From the NCBI RefSeq assembly GCF_024707525.1, contig NZ_CP062231.1, forward strand, positions 1,364,001 to 1,428,000: 64,000 bases of DNA, written 5' to 3'. Each line of letters begins with the position of its first letter. The stretch's first letter is position 1. Made by a program: the position numbers and the translations under genes. The notes beneath the pieces were generated by a model. The model had not been told where the DNA came from. It did not search any database and was given only the letters and a program-made list of their open reading frames with translations. This DNA comes from Rhizobium sp. TH2 (GTDB taxonomy: Bacteria > Pseudomonadota > Alphaproteobacteria > Rhizobiales > Rhizobiaceae). Of the stretch, positions 58,422 to 64,000 are shown one piece after another.

Positions 58422-60083
58422 ATGAGCGAGATGGAACTTCCGGAACGGGAGAGCATGGAATTCGACGTGGTCATCGTGGGCGCTGGGCCTGCGGGGCTTT
58501 CGGCTGCGATCCGGCTCAAGCAGGTCAATCCGGACCTCACCGTCGTCGTGCTCGAAAAGGGCGCCGAGGTCGGCGCGCATATCCTGTCGGGCGCGGTGGT
58601 CGATCCGATCGGAATCGACAAGCTGCTGCCCGGCTGGCGCGAGGATGGCGAGCATCCCTTCAAGACCGAAGTTACTGACGACCATTTCCTGCTGCTCGGC
58701 CCCGCCGGCTCCATCCGCCTGCCCAATATCATGATGCCGCCGCTGATGAACAATCACGGCAATTACATCGTGTCGCTCGGCAATGTCTGTCGCTGGCTGG
58801 CGACTAAGGCGGAGGAACTCGGCGTCGAGATCTATCCCGGCTTTGCCGCCACCGAAGTACTTTATGACGAGAATGGTGCCGTGCGCGGCGTCGCCACCGG
58901 CGACATGGGCATCGGCCGCGACGGCGAGCCGAGCGGCGCCTATGCGCGCGGCATGGAATTGTTGGGCAAATACACACTGATCGGCGAGGGCGTTAGGGGC
59001 TCGCTCGCCAAGCAGCTGATCGCGAAATTCAAGCTCGACGAGGGCCGCGAGCCCCAGAAATTCGGCATCGGCATCAAGGAGCTCTGGCAGGTCAAGCCGG
59101 AGAACCACAAGCCCGGCCTGGTGCAGCATTCCTTCGGCTGGCCGCTCGACATGCGCACCGGCGGCGGCTCGTTCCTCTATCACCTCGAGGACAATCAGGT
59201 CGCCGTCGGCTTCGTACTGCATCTCAATTACAAGAATCCCTGGATCTACCCCTTCGAGGAATTCCAGCGCTTCAAGACCCATCCCGCGATCAGGGGCACG
59301 TTCGAGGGCGGCAAGCGGCTTTCCTATGGCGCGCGCGCCATTACCGAAGGCGGCTACCAGTCGGTGCCGAAGCTGACATTCCCGGGTGGCTCGCTGATCG
59401 GCTGTTCGGCGGGCTTCGTCAATGTGCCGCGCATCAAGGGTTCGCACAATGCGGTGCTCTCGGGCATGCTGGCGGCCGAGAAGATCGCCGCCGCGATCGA
59501 GGCTGGTCGAGCGAACGACGAGGTCATCGAGATCGAGAACGAATGGCGCACGACGCCGATCGGCAAGGATCTCAAGCGCGTCCGCAACGTCAAGCCGCTA
59601 TGGTCGAAGTTCGGTACCTTCATCGGCATCGGGCTTGGCGGTCTCGACATGTGGACCAACCAGTTGTTCGGCTTCTCCTTCTTCGGCACGCTCAGGCACG
59701 GCAAGACCGATGCGGCGTCATTGGAACCGGCGGCGAATTACAAGAAGATCGAATATCCCAAGCCCGACGGCGTCCTGACCTTCGACCGCCTGTCCTCGGT
59801 CTATCTCTCCAACACCAACCACGAGGAAGATCAGCCGATCCATCTGCAGGTCAGGAATGCCGATCTACAGGTCAAGTCCGAACTCGGCGTCTTCGGCGGC
59901 CCATCGACCCGCTACTGTCCGGCCGGCGTCTATGAATGGGTCGAGAAGGATGGCAACGAGGTGTTCGTGATCAACGCCCAGAATTGCGTCCACTGCAAGA
60001 CCTGCGACATCAAGGACCCCAACCAGAACATCAACTGGGTGCCGCCACAGGGCGGAGAGGGTCCGGTCTATCCGAATATGTGA
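58422..60083 (+). CDS. Electron transfer flavoprotein-ubiquinone oxidoreductase
   Basis: A 553-residue membrane-associated flavoprotein that passes electrons from ETF to ubiquinone. The FAD site 'FDVVIVGAGPAGLSAAIRLK' is at about residues 9-28, the quinone-binding helix region has 'GCSAGFVNVPRIKGSHNAVL', and the C-terminal 4Fe-4S cluster cysteines are in 'RYCPAGVYEW' and 'NAQNCVHCKTCDIKDPNQNI'. Length is standard. It abuts a convergent VapC gene with no gap. Confidence 0.95.
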   Translation: MSEMELPERESMEFDVVIVGAGPAGLSAAIRLKQVNPDLTVVVLEKGAEVGAHILSGAVVDPIGIDKLLPGWREDGEHPFKTEVTDDHFLLLGPAGSIRLPNIMMPPLMNNHGNYIVSLGNVCRWLATKAEELGVEIYPGFAATEVLYDENGAVRGVATGDMGIGRDGEPSGAYARGMELLGKYTLIGEGVRGSLAKQLIAKFKLDEGREPQKFGIGIKELWQVKPENHKPGLVQHSFGWPLDMRTGGGSFLYHLEDNQVAVGFVLHLNYKNPWIYPFEEFQRFKTHPAIRGTFEGGKRLSYGARAITEGGYQSVPKLTFPGGSLIGCSAGFVNVPRIKGSHNAVLSGMLAAEKIAAAIEAGRANDEVIEIENEWRTTPIGKDLKRVRNVKPLWSKFGTFIGIGLGGLDMWTNQLFGFSFFGTLRHGKTDAASLEPAANYKKIEYPKPDGVLTFDRLSSVYLSNTNHEEDQPIHLQVRNADLQVKSELGVFGGPSTRYCPAGVYEWVEKDGNEVFVINAQNCVHCKTCDIKDPNQNINWVPPQGGEGPVYPNM

Positions 60084-60452
60084 TCAGGGTAGGGCGTAGG
60101 CAACGCCCATTGCTTCGGCAACACGTCTCAGGCGCTTGTCGCGTGTCCAAAGCATGGTTTCGGGCGTGAGACGGGTTGATGCAAGCAGCTGGGCATCGAC
60201 ATAACCGATACCGCTGCCAGCCAGGAACCTGTTTCTTATCAGGGATAAGACCTCCGCTTCGCTGGCCACCGTGGGGCGTGGCATCTCGAGCAGAGAAGCT
60301 ATGATCTTGTCATGGTCTCTCAACGAGCCCAGCGCGACCTCGCCGATCATAAAGGGATGGATGAGAATCTTCCCTTCCTCGAAAAGTTCGAAGAGGTGGT
60401 CGTTGTTCTTGCTGACGTGATCGATCCAGACCGAAGTATCGAGAAGGATCAC
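60084..60452 (-). CDS. vapC: PIN-domain ribonuclease toxin, VapC family (second module)
   Basis: A 122-residue PIN toxin: Asp5 in 'ILLDTSVWIDH', Glu in 'FMIGEVALGSL', Asp in 'SGIGYVDAQLLAS' and Asp in 'LWTRDKRLRRVA' are the four metal-binding acids, all present. It overlaps the antitoxin stop by four bases and ends one base after the convergent ETF-QO gene. The subtype ('GIGYVDAQLLAS') is that of VapC toxins paired with short CopG-like antitoxins. Confidence 0.92.
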   Translation of the reverse strand: MILLDTSVWIDHVSKNNDHLFELFEEGKILIHPFMIGEVALGSLRDHDKIIASLLEMPRPTVASEAEVLSLIRNRFLAGSGIGYVDAQLLASTRLTPETMLWTRDKRLRRVAEAMGVAYALP

Positions 60453-60667
60453 TCGTTTCCGAACCTTGTTCCGTCCTCGCTCCAGCGTCGCCGAGGCGGA
60501 GCCTTTGCATCAGGATCGCTTCCACCCAGGCGCGCAAGTCTCATCGCGCTCTCTCTTTGAATCATGCGCTTGAGCGCTTCATTCAAAAGTGCAGACTTTT
60601 CCTCGATGCCGGTGATCTCCTGCGCCCTACTAACCAATTCATCGTCAATCGTAACAGTCGTTCTCAT
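60449..60667 (-). CDS. vapB: VapB-family antitoxin (second module)
   Basis: A 72-residue antitoxin 'MRTTVTIDDELVSRAQEITG' with the ribbon-helix-helix start and 'KSALLNEALKRMIQRESAMR' second helix, then a basic, proline-containing tail that would occupy the toxin groove. A GGAG site precedes the ATG, and the operator lies directly upstream (60683-60708). It is unlike the VapB of the first module. Confidence 0.9.
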   Translation of the reverse strand: MRTTVTIDDELVSRAQEITGIEEKSALLNEALKRMIQRESAMRLARLGGSDPDAKAPPRRRWSEDGTRFGNE

Positions 60668-60682
60668 CTCTCTTCTCCTGCT

Positions 60683-60717
60683 GCATCAAAAATAGCATCA
60701 TTTGATGCGCAATTCAA
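60683..60717 (-). promoter_or_regulatory. Promoter and operator of the second VapBC module
   Basis: On the minus strand TTGAAT (60712-60717) is followed after 17 bases by TATTTT (60689-60694). An eight-base inverted repeat GCATCAAA (60683-60690) / TTTGATGC (60701-60708) and a tighter GCATCA-TT-TGATGC (60695-60708) overlap the spacer and -10. This is a typical antitoxin autoregulation site; binding is inferred. Confidence 0.65.
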
Positions 60718-60752
60718 TGCGCCTGCAATCCGGCTGCTCTGCCATCCATTCC

Positions 60753-62231
60753 TCATTGCCCCGCCTGCTGACTTGCCTCACCTTCGGGTGCCCTCGCCAG
60801 CGAAGGCACGAACAGGCCGGCTATGATCGTCAACATGGCGATCAACACCATCGCGCCGAATGTGAGATGCAGCGAATCCTGCAACGCTGTCCTGATCGGC
60901 GCGACAGTGCCGGCGATCTCGGTCGTCCTGTTCAGCAAGTCCTGCAACTGGCCGGCGGTCACCGAAGCCCCACCCGTGGAGTGCAGGAGGCCGTAATTCA
61001 GCACCGCGCCAAAGAGCGAAGCGCCGAGCGTGCTGCCCAGGTTGCGCGAGAATATGTTGGATGCAGTCGCGCTGCCACGCTCGGTCTTGCCAGCAGACGC
61101 CTGGATCAGCATCAGCGCGGAAATGCTGGTCAGCCCCATGCCGACGCCGACGATCAGCGATCCGGCCGCCGCGACGAGCGGGCTGCTGGCGGGCGTCAGG
61201 GTCAGAAGCAGGCTGCAACCAAGCGGCACGAACACGCTGCCCGTTATCATCAATGGCCTGATGCCGATCCGATGGAAGCTTCTCGCGGCAAAGGTGGCAG
61301 CGGCGGGCCAGCCCAGCAGCATGGCCGATAGCGTAAGCCCAGCGACCAGCGCGGAGCGGTTGAGAACCGTCTGGATGTACATGGGCAGAAACGTCGTCAG
61401 GCCTATCATCGCCATGCCGGCGATGAAGGTGACGATATTGGAACTGGCGATCGGCCGCCGCAGCCACAGGTCGAGCGACAGCATGGGATGCGTCGCGCGG
61501 ATTTCCTGCCAGATGAACAATGCCAGCGCGACGAGGAACACAGCACCAGCCGTGATGATGTAGGTCGCGGATGCTTGCTCTATGTTGGTGAGCCCGATCA
61601 TCAGGGCGCCTATGGCAATCGAGAACAGGACGGCACCCATCACATCGACCTTCTCGTCGCGGCTTTGAAAGTCTTCGCGCAGAAAGACGATGAAGCCCGT
61701 GGCCGCCAGGATACCCACTGGGATATTGACCCAGAATACCCAGGACCAGGAAACCGCTTCGACAATGATACTGCCCGCCAGCGGCCCGACCACGGCCGAC
61801 ACCGCCCACACACTGGCGAGATAGCCCTGGACCTTGCCGCGCTCCTCAAGCGGATAGAGATCAGCGACAACGGTCATGGCAACGGGTTGGATCGCGCCAG
61901 CGCCCAGGCCCTGAAGCAGCCGGAAAGCGATCAGGACATGCATGCTCTGGGCAAAGCCTGCGAAGATGGTTCCCACCAGGAAGATTGCGATGCCGACGAG
62001 GAGCACGGGCTTCCGGCCATAGATATCCGCAAGCCGGCCGAAGATGATCGTGGTCGCCGTCTGGGCCAGCAGAAATGACGAAAAGGTCCAGCTGTAGAGG
62101 TTGATGTCGCCGAGTTCTGCCGCGATCTGCGGCATGGCGGTGGCGACGATCGTCGCCTCGATAGCGATCATTGCCATGCTTGCCATGACGGCGGCAATGA
62201 CAAGTGCTCTGTTCGAGCCTTTGGCTGACAT
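60753..62231 (-). CDS. DHA2-type MFS drug exporter
   Basis: A 492-residue exporter with 14 predicted helices. The start 'NRALVIAAVMASMAMIAIEA' and motif A 'FGRLADIYGRKPVLLVGIAI', with 'RLLQGLGAGAIQPVAMTVVA' (motif B) and 'GPLAGSIIVEAVSWSWVFWV' (motif C), are typical of EmrB/QacA proteins that export drugs by proton antiport. No EmrA partner or dedicated regulator lies next to it; the adjacent regulator is divergently arranged and of a different type. Confidence 0.92.
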   Translation of the reverse strand: MSAKGSNRALVIAAVMASMAMIAIEATIVATAMPQIAAELGDINLYSWTFSSFLLAQTATTIIFGRLADIYGRKPVLLVGIAIFLVGTIFAGFAQSMHVLIAFRLLQGLGAGAIQPVAMTVVADLYPLEERGKVQGYLASVWAVSAVVGPLAGSIIVEAVSWSWVFWVNIPVGILAATGFIVFLREDFQSRDEKVDVMGAVLFSIAIGALMIGLTNIEQASATYIITAGAVFLVALALFIWQEIRATHPMLSLDLWLRRPIASSNIVTFIAGMAMIGLTTFLPMYIQTVLNRSALVAGLTLSAMLLGWPAAATFAARSFHRIGIRPLMITGSVFVPLGCSLLLTLTPASSPLVAAAGSLIVGVGMGLTSISALMLIQASAGKTERGSATASNIFSRNLGSTLGASLFGAVLNYGLLHSTGGASVTAGQLQDLLNRTTEIAGTVAPIRTALQDSLHLTFGAMVLIAMLTIIAGLFVPSLARAPEGEASQQAGQ

Positions 62232-62427
62232 GATATGTCCTTGGCGTGGGATGTCGGCAGCAAATGCGCGTGCGCGCGAAGCAATGTTACTCTAGGCGTC
62301 TGGATTGTACAGTCAACCAATTGTGCCCAGGCAAGCCATTTCGATCCGTATTTTTCGATTTTGCACGGACCTTGCCCGCTATCGCCTCAGCCTGCTATCC
62401 CTGTTCAACGCCTTCAAGGGATGACGC

Positions 62428-63957
62428 ATGGCAGACGATCCGATCCATTTCGGTCCCTTCACATTCGATCCTGGCCGGATGACGGTTGCCCGGGGCGGCG
62501 AGGTCTCGCAGCTCGGCAATCGTGCGGCCTTGCTGCTCAAATGCCTGGCCGAAGCCGGCGGTGGCACGGTTTCGAAGGAAGCGCTCATGAATGCCGCCTG
62601 GCCCGGCGTCGCGGTCGAGGAGGGCAATCTGACGGTCCAGATTGCCGGAATGCGCAAGCTGCTTGGGCAGGACGGGGAGGGGCGGGACTGGATCGTGACC
62701 GTGCCGCGCGCGGGCTATAGGCTGCTCGCCGCCCCCGCGGCGGATAGGGTGCCCGAACCCGGCCCCCGAATGCCTGTGCTCGCCGTCCTGCCGTTCCGCA
62801 ATCTCTCGCGCGATGCCGATGCCGATTACTTCGCCGATGGCGTGGTGGCCGATATCATCACGGCGCTGTCGCGCTTCCGCAGCTTTCGCGTCATTTCCCG
62901 CAACACCGTCTTTGCCCGCCGCAGCCACGATGCCGACATCCGCCAGGCCGCCGCCGATCTCGGCGCCGACTATCTGGTCGAGGGTGACATCCGCCGCGCC
63001 GGCGAGCGCCTGCGCATATCGGTTCGGCTGGTGCCCGGCCATGACGGCTTCACGCTCTGGGCCGACCGCTTCGACGGAACTCTGGAGGATGTCTTCGCCT
63101 TTCAGGACCAGATCACCGAGGCCGTCGCATCGCGGCTCAGACCGGCGCTAGAGCAGGCCGAGACCACCCGCTCGCTGCGCGACCGGCCGAAAAGCTTTGC
63201 CGCCTATGACGTCTACCTGCGGGCATTGTGGCTGATCGGCGAGGAAAGCGCGGTGGCCAATGTGGAAGCCCATGCGCTTCTGTTGCAGGCCCTGGAACTC
63301 GAACCGAACAACCCCAACGTGCTCGCCCATGCCGTCTGGGCGCTTGAGCACCGCAACGCCATGGGCTGGCCGCCGATCGGCAACGACGACATCGGGCGCT
63401 GCCTGGACTATGCCCGCCGCGCACTCGAACATTGCGCCGGCGATCCGCGCATCATGGCGCCATGCGGAATGGCCCTGGTGCAGACCGGCAAGGATTATGT
63501 CGGCGGCATGCAGGTCATCGAGGCCGCCGCGGCGGCCAATCCGAACGACCTGTATGTGATGTGCGTGCTCGGCGTCTCGACGCTGCATTGCGGCGATCTT
63601 GATGAGGCGCAGTTGCATCTCGAGCGCGCATTGCGGCTGGCGCCGCAGGACCCCGACCGGCGCTTCGCCATGACGGGCATCGCCCATATCGCGGTCATCC
63701 GGGGCGATTACGAACAGGCGCTCTACTGGGCGGGGCGGTCACTCAGCGTCAATGCTCATTTCGACGCGACCTACTGGATGCTGATATCAGCCAATGCCTA
63801 TCTCGGCCGCATGGAGGAGGCGAAGCTCTATCTCGACCGGCTGCGGGAAATCGCGCCGGGCGTCTCGCTTGCGCGGATCAAGGCCGGGCAGCCGGCCAGG
63901 TATCCCGAGCGCATCGACACAGTGCTCGAAGGCCTACGTCTCGCCGGCCTCCAATGA
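62428..63957 (+). CDS. Winged-helix, TolB-like and TPR domain protein (CadC-like regulator)
   Basis: A 509-residue cytoplasmic protein. Residues 1-100 are an OmpR-type winged helix ('PFTFDPGRMTVARGGEVSQL', 'NLTVQIAGMRKLLGQDGEG', 'VPRAGYRLLA'). Residues 115-235 form a TolB-like/adenylate-cyclase-associated domain ('VLAVLPFRNLSRDADADYFA', 'YLVEGDIRRAGERLRISVRL'). TPR helices follow to the end ('LEPNNPNVLAHAVWALEHRN'). There is no membrane segment. This architecture is frequent in rhizobia and of unknown signal. Diverges from the MFS exporter, which it might control. Confidence 0.88.
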   Translation: MADDPIHFGPFTFDPGRMTVARGGEVSQLGNRAALLLKCLAEAGGGTVSKEALMNAAWPGVAVEEGNLTVQIAGMRKLLGQDGEGRDWIVTVPRAGYRLLAAPAADRVPEPGPRMPVLAVLPFRNLSRDADADYFADGVVADIITALSRFRSFRVISRNTVFARRSHDADIRQAAADLGADYLVEGDIRRAGERLRISVRLVPGHDGFTLWADRFDGTLEDVFAFQDQITEAVASRLRPALEQAETTRSLRDRPKSFAAYDVYLRALWLIGEESAVANVEAHALLLQALELEPNNPNVLAHAVWALEHRNAMGWPPIGNDDIGRCLDYARRALEHCAGDPRIMAPCGMALVQTGKDYVGGMQVIEAAAAANPNDLYVMCVLGVSTLHCGDLDEAQLHLERALRLAPQDPDRRFAMTGIAHIAVIRGDYEQALYWAGRSLSVNAHFDATYWMLISANAYLGRMEEAKLYLDRLREIAPGVSLARIKAGQPARYPERIDTVLEGLRLAGLQ

Positions 63958-64000
63958 TGCTTTCGACTCAAAGCGTGTCGCAGCTATTTGGAGCCATTCT

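Noticed and set aside
1..64000. tRNA, rRNA, CRISPR arrays and insertion sequences
   Set aside because: I looked for T-loop motifs, regular short direct repeats, and transposase or terminal-repeat patterns and saw none I could support; small RNAs cannot be excluded without a covariance search.

Overview
The window looks like chromosomal DNA of an alphaproteobacterium of the order Hyphomicrobiales (Rhizobiales), probably Rhizobiaceae or a close family. The reasons are high GC with strong third-position bias, the rhizobial gene order feuN-feuP-feuQ / cycHJKL (ccmI-E-F-H) / degP / two-component pair / glnE / pleC-type kinase / pepN, and a RIME-type rhizobial palindromic repeat. I see no rRNA, tRNA or CRISPR array. 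I do not attempt a genus.

Positions 1-1411 carry the end of a possible sulfotransferase, an MmcQ/YjbR protein and a VapBC module. Positions 1559-21814 hold a nearly complete RcGTA-type gene transfer agent (domesticated phage) cluster: g1-like protein, TerL, portal, a small membrane protein, prohead protease, major capsid, connector, head closure, tail genes g8-g13, an NlpC/P60 peptidase, the giant TIM-barrel tail/baseplate protein and a holin-like protein. There is no integrase, repressor or replication gene, which fits a GTA rather than an active prophage. The cluster is repeatedly interrupted by non-structural cargo: a GH19 lysin, a Dabb protein, an RraB-like protein, a 2-oxoglutarate-type oxygenase, a DinJ-YafQ module, an AraC/GyrI regulator, a DUF4189 protein and an MNT-HEPN module. 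The MNT part is in frame with the NlpC/P60 gene and the HEPN part is frameshifted. A RIME-like repeat sits inside the terL reading frame.

Positions 21941-47194 are core genome. FeuNPQ (envelope and osmotic signalling) is followed by a lipoprotein, a homocysteine methyltransferase, the cytochrome c maturation operon, DegP, a second OmpR-type two-component pair, GlnE, an RTX-repeat protein, a PleC/DivJ-type cell-cycle kinase with an exact CtrA box upstream, PepN, an orphan molybdenum hydroxylase large subunit and an EamA transporter.

Positions 47306-64000 are more mosaic: a DUF2726 protein, two membrane proteins, an Hsp70-like protein, then a block with two AT-rich leaders (one holding an exact FNR/FixK box) around a TadG-like VWA pilus protein and a degenerate chemoreceptor-like protein. 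Tandem paralogous AraC regulators, ETF-ubiquinone oxidoreductase, a second VapBC, a DHA2-type exporter and a winged-helix/TPR regulator follow.

The best candidates for something new are the cargo-bearing GTA locus with toxin-antitoxin genes inside it, the NlpC/P60-nucleotidyltransferase fused frame, the repeat-extended terminase, and the degenerate chemoreceptor coupled to a TadG-like gene.
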